Positions 53,265-62,655 of a DNA stretch of 64,000 nt are shown piece by piece (positions within the stretch are counted from its first letter, which is position 1; every line of letters starts with the position of its first letter). Where the stretch lies: positions 186,001 through 250,000 of the forward strand of contig CAWEYO010000005.1 in NCBI GenBank assembly GCA_963813315.1. The letters are read 5' to 3'. The notes beneath the pieces were generated by a model. The model made no database searches and was not told where the DNA came from. It saw only the letters and a program-made list of their open reading frames with translations. This DNA is from CAWEYO01 sp963813315 (lineage in GTDB: Bacteria; Pseudomonadota; Alphaproteobacteria; Rhizobiales; Rhizobiaceae). The translations under genes and the position numbers were made by a program.

Positions 53265-54458
53265 ATGAACATCCACGAGTACCAAGGCAAGCAGCTTCTG
53301 AAGTCCTATGGATTGCCGGTGGCCGACGGCGTGGCGATCTTCAAGCCGGAGGAGGCGGAAGCCGCCGCCAGCAGCCTGCCTGGCCCGCTGTACGTGGTGA
53401 AGAGCCAGATCCATGCGGGCGGCCGCGGAAAGGGCAGGTTCAAGGAGCTCGGGACCGACGCCAAGGGTGGCGTGCGGCTCGCGCGGTCGGTCGAGGAGGT
53501 CGTCGCCAACGCCGGGGAAATGCTCGGCAGGACGCTCGTCACCAAGCAGACCGGTCCGGCGGGCAAGCAGGTCAACCGGCTCTATATCGAGGACGGCGCG
53601 GATATCGACCGGGAGCTCTATCTGTCCATCCTTGTGGACCGCACTGTCGGCCGCGTCTCCTTAGTCGTTTCAACCGAAGGCGGCATGGACATCGAAGCGG
53701 TGGCGCACGACACGCCGGAGAAGATCATTACCCTGCCTGTCGATCCGGCAAATGGCGTGACGGACAAGGATGTTGCCGCTCTGAGCAGCGCGCTGGAGCT
53801 CGGCGGCGCTGCGGCCGAAGATGCCAAGATGGTATTCCCGGCGCTCTACAAGGCTTTCGTCGAGAAGGACATGAGCCTTCTGGAAGTCAATCCGTTGATC
53901 GTCATGAAGAATGGGCGCATCAGGGTGCTGGATGCCAAGATCTCGTTCGATGGCAACGCCGAATTCCGTCACCCGGAACTTGCTCCGTTGCGCGACATCT
54001 CGGAGGAGGACGACAAGGAGATCGAGGCGGCCAGGCACGACCTCGCCTATGTGGCGCTCGACGGCAATATCGGCTGCATGGTCAACGGCGCCGGCCTTGC
54101 CATGGCCACCATGGACATCATAAAGCTCTACGGCGCGGAGCCGGCAAACTTCCTCGACGTCGGCGGCGGTGCGTCGAAGGAGAAAGTCACGGCAGCCTTC
54201 AAGATCATCACCGCCGATCCTGCGGTGAAAGGCATCCTGGTCAATATTTTCGGCGGCATCATGCGCTGCGACGTTATCGCCGAAGGCGTCGTCGCCGCGG
54301 TCAGGGATGTGGGCCTGAAGGTGCCGCTGGTCGTGCGCCTCGAAGGCACCAATGTCGAGCTCGGCAAGACGATCCTCCGCGAGAGTGGACTGAACGTCAT
54401 CCCCGCGGACGATCTCGATGATGCGGCCAAGAAGATCGTGGCCGCAGTGAAGGGGTAA
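53265..54458 (+). CDS. sucC: Succinyl-CoA synthetase beta subunit
   Basis: ATP-grasp subunit that with SucD interconverts succinyl-CoA and succinate. The 397 residues start MNIHEYQGKQLLKSYGLPVA and contain VKSQIHAGGRGKGRFKE, LEVNPLIVMKNG and VNIFGGIMRCDVIAEGVV. Normal length. Unusually, its stop is followed by an unrelated low-GC gene rather than by sucD. Confidence 0.98.
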   Translation: MNIHEYQGKQLLKSYGLPVADGVAIFKPEEAEAAASSLPGPLYVVKSQIHAGGRGKGRFKELGTDAKGGVRLARSVEEVVANAGEMLGRTLVTKQTGPAGKQVNRLYIEDGADIDRELYLSILVDRTVGRVSLVVSTEGGMDIEAVAHDTPEKIITLPVDPANGVTDKDVAALSSALELGGAAAEDAKMVFPALYKAFVEKDMSLLEVNPLIVMKNGRIRVLDAKISFDGNAEFRHPELAPLRDISEEDDKEIEAARHDLAYVALDGNIGCMVNGAGLAMATMDIIKLYGAEPANFLDVGGGASKEKVTAAFKIITADPAVKGILVNIFGGIMRCDVIAEGVVAAVRDVGLKVPLVVRLEGTNVELGKTILRESGLNVIPADDLDDAAKKIVAAVKG

Positions 54459-54459
54459 G

Positions 54460-54807
54460 GTGCCAGTGAACGAGACATTAAGAGCAGTGATCATAGAAGT
54501 GACCGGCGGCAATGTGCGCAACCATCACATCAATCTTCGCGGCGCTTTTGGCCTGTTCCCCGCAGATTGCTTCGGCGGAAACAACGAGGCAAGTGCTGCA
54601 AAGCCTATTTCTTTAGAAATTAGTGGCGAAATTGTAAGTACAGACATAGATGAAACGAAAGCAATATTTAGAGAACGCGGCGCAATACGTAAAATGTTCA
54701 AAGATGATAACGTTCAGGAAGGAGACTTGATTCTGATCGAACGTTTGCAATCGCGAAGCTACCGTGTTTCGAAGGCGTCGAAACGCGGCTTTAAATACTA
54801 TCCATAG
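54460..54807 (+). CDS. Uncharacterised low-GC gene inserted between sucC and sucD
   Basis: A 115-residue product from a GTG at 54460 one base after the sucC stop (another GTG is at 54466). I do not recognise it with certainty. The sequence has NHHINLRGAFGLFPADCFGG near residues 21-40 and ISLEISGEIVSTDIDETK, then FRERGAIRKMFKDDNVQEGDLILIERL near 70-96. The last segment recalls B3-like or small-barrel DNA-binding domains, but that is a guess. Bases 54601-54660 and 54661-54720 have 19 and 23 G+C of 60, against 39 of 60 in 54301-54360 of sucC, indicating foreign origin. It is arranged to be co-transcribed with the TCA operon; sucD starts eight bases later. Confidence 0.85.
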   Translation: MPVNETLRAVIIEVTGGNVRNHHINLRGAFGLFPADCFGGNNEASAAKPISLEISGEIVSTDIDETKAIFRERGAIRKMFKDDNVQEGDLILIERLQSRSYRVSKASKRGFKYYP

Positions 54808-54815
54808 AGGCCGCC

Positions 54816-55721
<906 letters not shown>

Positions 55722-55764
55722 CGCCCGCGAAGGACAAAGCGGGCGGCCATCCGCCCGGCGCATT

Positions 55765-55814
55765 GGAGCATCGGATCCGGAAGTAGCAACTGATTTCGGG
55801 AAATCCGAAGCTCG
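55765..55814. repeat. Diverged AGAGCATCGG repeat between sucD and sucA
   Basis: GGAGCATCGGATCCGGAAGT ... AAATCCGAAGCTC is a degenerate copy of the module at 52111-52159. The remainder of the 173-base gap has no clear feature beyond a GGAGACGGAGCAGG ribosome-site region. Confidence 0.65.
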
Positions 55815-55894
55815 AGACAAGAGAGAACGGCTCGAACCGCCGAACGCGGTGACCGCAGAGGCAAGGAGACGGAGCAGGCGCTCCGACAGGAAAA

Positions 55895-58882
55895 ATGGCA
55901 CGCCAGGATCAAGGCAACAATCAGTTTTCCCTCACTTCATTTCTCTATGGGGGCAACGCCGACTACATTGAGGCCCTCTATTCCCGATACAAAAGCGACC
56001 CATCGTCCGTCGGGGTGGAATGGCAGGATTTCTTCGGCGCTCTCCAGGACGATGCCGAAGATGTCAGGAAGAATGCCGAGGGCGCGTCGTGGACGAAGCC
56101 GAACTGGCCGGTCGCCGCCAATGGCGAACTCGTATCGGCGCTGGATGGCGATTGGGGAATCGTCGAGAAGCATTTCGAGAAGAAGGTAAAGGAGAAGGCC
56201 GTAGTCGAGGGCGCGGCGATCTCCGAGGCCGACGTGCTGAGGGCGACGCGCGATTCCGTGCGGGCCATCATGATGATCCGCGCCTATCGGATGCGGGGCC
56301 ACCTCCACGCCGATCTCGATCCGCTTGGCCTTGCCAAGCCGCTGGAGGACTACAACGAGCTGTCGCCCGAGGCCTATGGGTTCACAGCCTCGGACTATGA
56401 TCGCCGCATCTTCATCGACCATGTGCTTGGGCTGGAATACGCGACGATCCGCCAGATGCTGGAAATCTTGAAGCGGACCTATTGCTCGACGCTGGGTGTC
56501 GAGTTCATGCACATTTCCGATCCCAAGGAGAAGGCCTGGATACAGGAACGCATCGAAGGTCCGGACAAGGGCGTGGCTTTTACGGCGTCGGGCAAGAAGG
56601 CAATTCTCCAGAAACTTCTCGAGGCCGAAGGTTTTGAGCAGTTCATCGACGTCAAATACAAGGGCACCAAACGCTTCGGCCTCGACGGCGCCGAGTCGCT
56701 GATCCCGGCGCTGGAGCAGATCATCAAGCGCGGCGGGGCCATGGGCATGCAGGAGATCGTGCTCGGCATGGCGCACCGCGGACGGCTGAATGTGCTTTCG
56801 CAGGTGATGGCAAAGCCGCACCGCGCAATATTCCACGAATTCAAGGGCGGCTCCTACGCGCCCGACGACGTCGAAGGTTCGGGCGACGTGAAGTACCATC
56901 TCGGCGCGTCGTCGGATCGTGAATTCGACGGCAACAAGGTGCACTTGTCGTTGACGGCCAACCCCTCGCATCTGGAGATCGTCGACCCCGTTGTGATGGG
57001 CAAGGCGCGCGCCAAGCAGGATCAGATTTCAGGCCGCTCGCGCGGCGAGATCGTGCCGCTTGAAGAGCGTGCCAAGGTATTGCCGCTCCTGCTTCACGGC
57101 GACGCCGCGTTCGCCGGTCAGGGCGTGGTGGCCGAAGTGCTCGGACTGTCCGGTTTGCGCGGGCATCGCGTGGCGGGCACGCTGCATTTCATCATCAACA
57201 ACCAGATCGGTTTCACCACCAATCCACGCTTCTCGCGCTCATCGCCCTATCCTTCCGATGTGGCGAAGATGATCGAGGCGCCGATCTTCCATGTGAACGG
57301 CGACGATCCCGAAGCAGTGGTCTATGCGGCCAAGATCGCGATCGAGTTCCGTATGGTGTTCCACAAGCCGGTCGTCATCGACCTGTTCTGCTACAGGCGC
57401 TTCGGTCACAATGAGGGCGACGAGCCCGCATTCACGCAGCCGATCATGTACCGGAAGATCCGCACCCACAAATCGGCTGGGCAGCTTTACGCCGACAGAC
57501 TGATCGCCGACGGCGTGCTGTCGGGAGGCGAATACGAGAAGATGAAGGCCGACTGGCGCGCGCATCTCGAAGCGGAATTCGAGGCCGGCCAGTCCTACAA
57601 GCCTAACAAGGCAGACTGGCTGGACGGAGCCTGGTCGGGTCTCAGGACCGCCGACAACCAGGACGAACAGCGCCGCGGCAAGACGGCCGTAGCCGTGAAG
57701 ACCCTGAAGGAGATCGGCAAGAAGCTGACTGACGTTCCGTCCGATTTCGAGGCACACAAGACGATCGTGCGCTTCCTCCAAACGCGCCGCAAGATGATCG
57801 AATCAGGCGAAGGCATCGACTGGTCGACGGCTGAAGCGCTCGCCTTCGGCTCGATCCTGCTGGATGGCAACCCCGTCCGCCTCTCGGGCCAGGACTCGGA
57901 GCGGGGCACGTTTTCGCAACGCCACTCCGTGCTCTATGACCAGCGCGATGAAAGGCGCTACATTCCCCTCAACAATCTCTCCGCCGCACAGGCCAATTTC
58001 GAGGTCATCAACTCGATGCTCTCGGAAGAGGCCGTACTCGGTTTCGAATACGGCTACTCGCTGGCTGAGCCCAATGCCATCACGCTCTGGGAGGCCCAGT
58101 TCGGTGATTTCGCCAACGGCGCGCAGGTGGTGTTCGACCAGTTCGTCTCGTCCGGCGAGCGCAAATGGCTCAGAATGTCGGGCCTCGTCTGCCTGTTGCC
58201 GCATGGCTACGAGGGACAGGGTCCGGAGCATTCGTCGGCACGCCTGGAGCGCTTCCTGCAGCTATGCGCGGAAGACAACATGCAGGTCGCCTGCTGCACG
58301 ACGCCTTCCAACTACTTCCACATCCTGCGCCGGCAATTGAAGCGCGACTTCCGCAAGCCGCTGATCCTGATGACGCCGAAATCGTTGTTGCGCCACAAGC
58401 GGGCAGTCTCGGCGCTGGCCGAAATTTCGGGCGAGAGCTCCTTCCACCGGCTGCTGTGGGACGACGCGCAATATCCGGGCAAGGACACGGTCAAGCTGAC
58501 CCGTGATTCGAAGATCCGTCGCGTCGTCATGTGCTCGGGCAAGGTCTACTACGATCTCTACGAGGAACGTGAGAAACGCGGCACCAACGACGTCTATCTG
58601 CTGCGCGTCGAGCAGCTTTATCCATTCCCCGCCAAGGCACTGATCACCGAGCTCTCCCGCTTCCGCGGGGCAGAAATGGTGTGGTGTCAGGAAGAGCCGA
58701 AGAACATGGGCGCCTGGTCGTTTATCGACCCCTATCTGGAATGGGTGCTCGCGCATATCGACGCCAAGCATCAACGCGTGCGCTACACCGGCCGGCCGGC
58801 ATCGGCCTCGCCGGCGACGGGCCTGATGTCAAAGCACCTTTCGCAACTCGAGGCTCTCCTCGACGATGCGCTTGGCGAATGA
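55895..58882 (+). CDS. sucA: 2-Oxoglutarate dehydrogenase E1 component
   Basis: Thiamine-diphosphate-dependent decarboxylase of the 2-oxoglutarate dehydrogenase complex. The 995 residues begin MARQDQGNNQFSLTSFLYGG, the E1o N-terminal motif for E2 binding. Further landmarks are GMAHRGRLNVLSQVMAKPH, the ThDP motif HGDAAFAGQGVVAEVLGLS...NNQIGFTTNPR, and HGYEGQGPEHSSARLERFLQ. Length and order with sucB and lpd are standard. Confidence 0.98.
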   Translation: MARQDQGNNQFSLTSFLYGGNADYIEALYSRYKSDPSSVGVEWQDFFGALQDDAEDVRKNAEGASWTKPNWPVAANGELVSALDGDWGIVEKHFEKKVKEKAVVEGAAISEADVLRATRDSVRAIMMIRAYRMRGHLHADLDPLGLAKPLEDYNELSPEAYGFTASDYDRRIFIDHVLGLEYATIRQMLEILKRTYCSTLGVEFMHISDPKEKAWIQERIEGPDKGVAFTASGKKAILQKLLEAEGFEQFIDVKYKGTKRFGLDGAESLIPALEQIIKRGGAMGMQEIVLGMAHRGRLNVLSQVMAKPHRAIFHEFKGGSYAPDDVEGSGDVKYHLGASSDREFDGNKVHLSLTANPSHLEIVDPVVMGKARAKQDQISGRSRGEIVPLEERAKVLPLLLHGDAAFAGQGVVAEVLGLSGLRGHRVAGTLHFIINNQIGFTTNPRFSRSSPYPSDVAKMIEAPIFHVNGDDPEAVVYAAKIAIEFRMVFHKPVVIDLFCYRRFGHNEGDEPAFTQPIMYRKIRTHKSAGQLYADRLIADGVLSGGEYEKMKADWRAHLEAEFEAGQSYKPNKADWLDGAWSGLRTADNQDEQRRGKTAVAVKTLKEIGKKLTDVPSDFEAHKTIVRFLQTRRKMIESGEGIDWSTAEALAFGSILLDGNPVRLSGQDSERGTFSQRHSVLYDQRDERRYIPLNNLSAAQANFEVINSMLSEEAVLGFEYGYSLAEPNAITLWEAQFGDFANGAQVVFDQFVSSGERKWLRMSGLVCLLPHGYEGQGPEHSSARLERFLQLCAEDNMQVACCTTPSNYFHILRRQLKRDFRKPLILMTPKSLLRHKRAVSALAEISGESSFHRLLWDDAQYPGKDTVKLTRDSKIRRVVMCSGKVYYDLYEEREKRGTNDVYLLRVEQLYPFPAKALITELSRFRGAEMVWCQEEPKNMGAWSFIDPYLEWVLAHIDAKHQRVRYTGRPASASPATGLMSKHLSQLEALLDDALGE

Positions 58883-58917
58883 ACGAAGCGAACTCGAAGA
58901 GCAACGGACAAAGACCA

Positions 58918-60189
58918 ATGGCTACCGAAATCCGCGTCCCTACCCTTGGTGAATCCGTCACTGAGGCGACCATCGGCAAGTGGTTCAAGAAGGTTGGCGA
59001 TCAAATCGCCGCCGACGAGCCGATCGTGGAGCTCGAAACCGACAAGGTAACCGTGGAGGTCCCCGCGCCGGCCGGAGGCACACTTTCGGAAATCGCGGCG
59101 AACGAAGGAGAAACCGTCGGCCTCGGCGCGCTGCTCGGCACCATCGGGGACGGTACTGGCGCCGGTGGTTCGGAAAAAACGAAGCCCGAGGCGATAGCGC
59201 AGGCAGCCGGCAATGCCGGCGCGAAGACGATGGAGGATGCGGCAAAAAAGACCGCAAAGATCGCCGGCGAGCCGCCGATCCGGGAGAGGGCAGCGGCGAT
59301 GCCGCCCGCACCTGCCGCCGCGAAAATGCTGGCCGAGAACAACCTTTCCGCCGAGCAGATTGCCGGCTCCGGCAAGCGCGCCCAGGTGTTGAAGAACGAT
59401 GTGATCGACGCCATCGCCAAGGGTGTGTCAGCGGCCGTGCAGCCGGCCGCCCCGGTTCAAGCCCGCGCGCCAGCGTCGGTTGCGGACGAAAGCCGCGAGG
59501 AGCGGGTCCGCATGACCAAGCTCCGGCAGACGATTGCGCGCCGGCTGAAGGAAGCGCAGGCCGCGGCGGCCATGCTGACCACCTTCAATGAGGTGGACAT
59601 GAAAGCGGTGATGGACCTTCGTACGAAATACAAGGACCTCTTCGAGAGGAAGCACGGCGTGAAGCTCGGCTTCATGGGCTTTTTCACGAAGGCGGTGACG
59701 CATGCGCTGAAGGAGGTCCCGGCAGTGAATGCCGAGATCGACGGCAACGACATCGTCTACAAGAACTACGCCCATATTGGCGTCGCGGTCGGCACCGACA
59801 GGGGACTGGTCGTGCCGGTCGTGCGTGATGCCGACCAGATGAGCATCGCGGAGATCGAAAAGGAAATCGGCCGGCTTGGGGCGGCGGCGCGCGACGGCAA
59901 GCTCGCGGTCGCCGACATGCAGGGCGGCACCTTCACCATCTCTAACGGCGGCGTCTACGGCTCCCTGATGTCGACGCCCATTCTCAACGCTCCGCAGTCG
60001 GGCATTCTCGGCATGCACAAAATCCAGGATCGGCCGATGGTGGTCGGCGGGCAGATCGTCATCCGCCCGATGATGTATCTGGCGCTCAGCTACGACCACC
60101 GGATCGTTGACGGCAAGGAAGCCGTCACGTTTCTCGTCCGCGTCAAGGAGAGCCTTGAAGACCCGGAGCGGCTGGTGCTGGACTTATAG
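58918..60189 (+). CDS. sucB: 2-Oxoglutarate dehydrogenase E2 component (dihydrolipoyl succinyltransferase)
   Basis: Core acyltransferase of the complex. From the ATG at 58918 the 423 residues hold one lipoyl domain with the modified Lys in VELETDKVTVEVPAPA (about 37-52), a peripheral-subunit-binding domain (AAAKMLAENNLSAEQIAGSG), Ala/Pro linkers, and the catalytic domain ending LSYDHRIVDGKEAVTFLVRV with the active His and Asp. The longer in-frame extension overlaps sucA and is rejected. Confidence 0.98.
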   Translation: MATEIRVPTLGESVTEATIGKWFKKVGDQIAADEPIVELETDKVTVEVPAPAGGTLSEIAANEGETVGLGALLGTIGDGTGAGGSEKTKPEAIAQAAGNAGAKTMEDAAKKTAKIAGEPPIRERAAAMPPAPAAAKMLAENNLSAEQIAGSGKRAQVLKNDVIDAIAKGVSAAVQPAAPVQARAPASVADESREERVRMTKLRQTIARRLKEAQAAAAMLTTFNEVDMKAVMDLRTKYKDLFERKHGVKLGFMGFFTKAVTHALKEVPAVNAEIDGNDIVYKNYAHIGVAVGTDRGLVVPVVRDADQMSIAEIEKEIGRLGAAARDGKLAVADMQGGTFTISNGGVYGSLMSTPILNAPQSGILGMHKIQDRPMVVGGQIVIRPMMYLALSYDHRIVDGKEAVTFLVRVKESLEDPERLVLDL

Positions 60190-60393
60190 GAAAGGCCGCG
60201 ATCCGGGGGCGAACGCAATCCGACGCCGGCTTGGCTTTCACCGTCGCGGATATGGCCGTGCGGCGCCGGCCCGAGAACCGGTGTTGGAGCGGTTCACCGG
60301 TTCGTTCAGCTTCGGAATCTTTCGGAAAGCAAGATGCCCGGATTCAAAGCGGATACAGCGTCCTTTGCTCGTCCAAAAGAACGCTTGGCGCTT

Positions 60394-60497
60394 TAGAGCA
60401 ATTCCAGGAAAAGTGGACCCGGTTTTCCGTCCGGAATTGCGTAAAAACAAAAAGATAGAGCGGTTCACCGATTCCGTCAGACTGGGAACCGCTCTAG
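60394..60497. repeat. Composite palindromic repeat between sucB and lpd
   Basis: Runs from AGAGCAATTCCAGGAAAAGT through CCGGAATTGCG to GAACCGCTCTAG. It is the reverse-orientation counterpart of the phoU-phoB repeat at 2216-2383, with both modules in the matching order. It occupies the middle of the 354-base gap 60190-60543; the rest shows no gene. Confidence 0.85.
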
Positions 60498-60543
60498 AAA
60501 TCGATCGTGGCAATTGGCTCCAGGATAAAGCAGGTAGGGCAAA

Positions 60544-61953
60544 ATGGCTTATGATGTCGTCGTGATCGGAACCGGCCCGGGCGGCTATGTATGCGCCATC
60601 AAGGCTGCGCAGCTCGGGTTGAAGACCGCCGTGGTGGAAAAGCGCGCGACCTTCGGCGGCACATGCCTCAACATCGGCTGCATACCGTCAAAGGCGATGT
60701 TGCACGCGTCCGAAATATTCGCGGAGGCCGGGTACAGCTTCGACCAACTCGGCATCGAGATCGATACGCCGAAGCTCAACCTGGCGAAGATGCTGGCGCA
60801 CAAGGACGCGACCGTTGCGGCCAATGTCAACGGGGTTGCGTTCCTCTTCAAGAAGAACAAGATCGACAGTTTCCGCGGCACCGGCAAGCTGGCCGGCGCG
60901 GGAAGGGTCGCCATCACGGGCGATGACGGAAGCGTGCAGGAAATCGAGGCCAGGAACATCGTGATCGCCACCGGTTCGGATGTCGCAGGCATTCCCGGCG
61001 TCGATGTCGCGTTCGACGAGAAGGTCATAGTATCTTCCACCGGTGCGCTCGAATTCGAGAAAGTGCCGGGGCATCTGGTGGTGGTGGGCGGCGGCGTCAT
61101 CGGGCTCGAGCTGGGATCCGTCTGGGCGCGGCTCGGCGCCAGGGTGACTGTGGTCGAATATCTGGACACCATCCTCGGCGGCATGGACGGCGAAGTGGCA
61201 AAGCAGGTTCAGCGCATGCTGGCCAAGCAGGGCATCGAGTTCAAGCTTGGCGCCAGGGTGACCGGTGTGGAAAAATCGACGAAGGGGGGCGCAACGGTGA
61301 CCTTCCAGCCCGTCAAGGGCGGTAGCGCCGAGACATTGGAAGCCGATGTCGTGCTGGTATCGACCGGCCGGAAACCCTACACGCACGGACTGGGATTGGC
61401 TGAAGCGGGTGTTGAGCTGGATGATCGGGGCCGTATCGGAACGGACGGGCATCTGCGGACCAATGTCGCTGGGATCTATGCCATCGGCGATGCGATCGAT
61501 GGGCCGATGCTGGCGCACAAGGCCGAAGACGAAGGCGTGGCGGTGGCCGAGACCATTGCTGGGCAGGCAGGCCACGTGAATTATGAAGTCATCCCGAATG
61601 TCGTCTATACGAGCCCCGAGATCGCATCGGTGGGCAAGACCGAGGAAGAACTGAAGCAAGCGGGTATTGAATACAAGGTGGGCAAGTTTCCATTCACGGC
61701 GAACGGCCGGGCGCGCGCCATGCTTCACACCGATGGCTTCGTGAAGCTCCTGGCCGACAAGACGACCGACCGGCTGCTTGGTGCCCACATCGTAGGCTTT
61801 GGTGCGGGGGAGATGATCCACGAGGCAGCGGTGCTGATGGAGTTCGGCGGCTCGTCGGAAGATCTCGCCCGCACCTGCCATGCGCATCCGACCATGTCGG
61901 AAGCCGTGAAGGAGGCCGCGCTGGCGACCTTCTTCAAGCCGATCCATATTTGA
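60544..61953 (+). CDS. lpd: Dihydrolipoyl dehydrogenase
   Basis: FAD enzyme (E3) that reoxidises the lipoyl groups of SucB. The 469 residues contain the FAD motif VVIGTGPGGYVCAIKAAQLG, the redox cysteines GGTCLNIGCIPSKAMLH, the NAD motif VVVGGGVIGLELGSVWARLG, and the C-terminal catalytic His in CHAHPTMSEAVKEAAL. AGGTAGGGCAAA precedes the ATG. It closes the TCA gene block. Confidence 0.98.
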   Translation: MAYDVVVIGTGPGGYVCAIKAAQLGLKTAVVEKRATFGGTCLNIGCIPSKAMLHASEIFAEAGYSFDQLGIEIDTPKLNLAKMLAHKDATVAANVNGVAFLFKKNKIDSFRGTGKLAGAGRVAITGDDGSVQEIEARNIVIATGSDVAGIPGVDVAFDEKVIVSSTGALEFEKVPGHLVVVGGGVIGLELGSVWARLGARVTVVEYLDTILGGMDGEVAKQVQRMLAKQGIEFKLGARVTGVEKSTKGGATVTFQPVKGGSAETLEADVVLVSTGRKPYTHGLGLAEAGVELDDRGRIGTDGHLRTNVAGIYAIGDAIDGPMLAHKAEDEGVAVAETIAGQAGHVNYEVIPNVVYTSPEIASVGKTEEELKQAGIEYKVGKFPFTANGRARAMLHTDGFVKLLADKTTDRLLGAHIVGFGAGEMIHEAAVLMEFGGSSEDLARTCHAHPTMSEAVKEAALATFFKPIHI

Positions 61954-62030
61954 GACCAGCGCCAGATGGCGGCAGCCAGGTGAGGGGCAGAGCGGACGGT
62001 CAAAGGCGGCAGCCGCTGGTATGAGACAAT

Positions 62031-62054
62031 AAACGGCCCGCAGGCGGGCCGTTT
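62031..62054. terminator. Hairpin between convergent genes, probable terminator
   Basis: AAACGGCCCG (62031-62040), loop CAGG, CGGGCCGTTT (62045-62054). On the minus strand the stem is followed by ATTGT after TTT. On the plus strand its T-rich end runs into A. It sits between lpd and the small membrane protein gene and may serve both. Confidence 0.7.
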
Positions 62055-62076
62055 AAAAAAATGCCCGTACGCTGCC

Positions 62077-62554
62077 TTACTGTGCGGGTGCTGCGGGCTG
62101 AGCGGGCTCAGCCGGAGCGGTAGCATCCGGGGCAGGAGCCATGGTGTCCGAGGGCGCCGTCGCGGGAGGCGTGGCCGGCTCAGCCGGAGCGGTTGCATCA
62201 GGCGCGGGAGCCATGGTGTCCGAGGGTGCCGTTGCTGGAGGCGTGGCGGGCTCGGCCGGTGCGGTTGCGTCAGGCGCGGTCTCGGTTGTCGCCGGAGGCG
62301 CAGCCTCATCGGTGGTGGTCGGCGAGCCGCCCGCGAACATGAAATAGGCGATGACGGCAAGAACGGCGATGACAGCCGCAACAAGAATGCCGTTGGTGGC
62401 TGTGGATGAACCGACCTTGCGACTGTCGATGCGCGGATCGGGAGCGGAGGGGCGAGTATATGGATCCAATGGATCGGAGTTCCGCCGGCGGCAAAGGACT
62501 TATAGGATCGAGCCGCGGATCGCGTGGATCTGGATTTCGGACAGGCGTAGCCAT
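62077..62554 (-). pseudogene. Small membrane protein with Pro/Ala-rich repeats, frameshifted near its start
   Basis: A strong ribosome site (ACGGAGGAACCGCA) precedes ATG 62554, which starts MATPVRNPDPRDPRLDPISP and reads to AELRS before changing frame. The rest, DPYTRPSAPDPRIDSRKVGS, one membrane helix (ILVAAVIAVLAVIAYFMFAG) and a Pro/Ala/Thr tail with a repeated 24-residue unit (DATAPAEPATPPATAPSDTM), continues in the next frame from about 62469. The minus strand reads TCCATTGGATCC where TCCATGGATCC would join the frames, so one extra T explains it. Function unknown; probably an inner-membrane protein with a periplasmic tail. Confidence 0.75.
62111..62278. repeat. 72-bp tandem repeats encoding a Pro/Ala-rich tail
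   Basis: Units start at 62111, 62183 and 62255 (GCCGGAGCGGT-type) with a 72-base period, the third being partial. They encode the 24-residue DATAPAEPATPPATAPSDTM-containing unit of the small membrane protein. In-frame repeats of this kind vary in copy number between strains. Confidence 0.88.
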
Positions 62555-62655
62555 TGCGGTTCCTCCGTAATTTCGGATGCAAGCACAACGCGCGAGACGG
62601 AAAACGGTTTCATAGGGCTGCGCGGTGGGACGCGCGACGCTGACCATGCGGCGGA

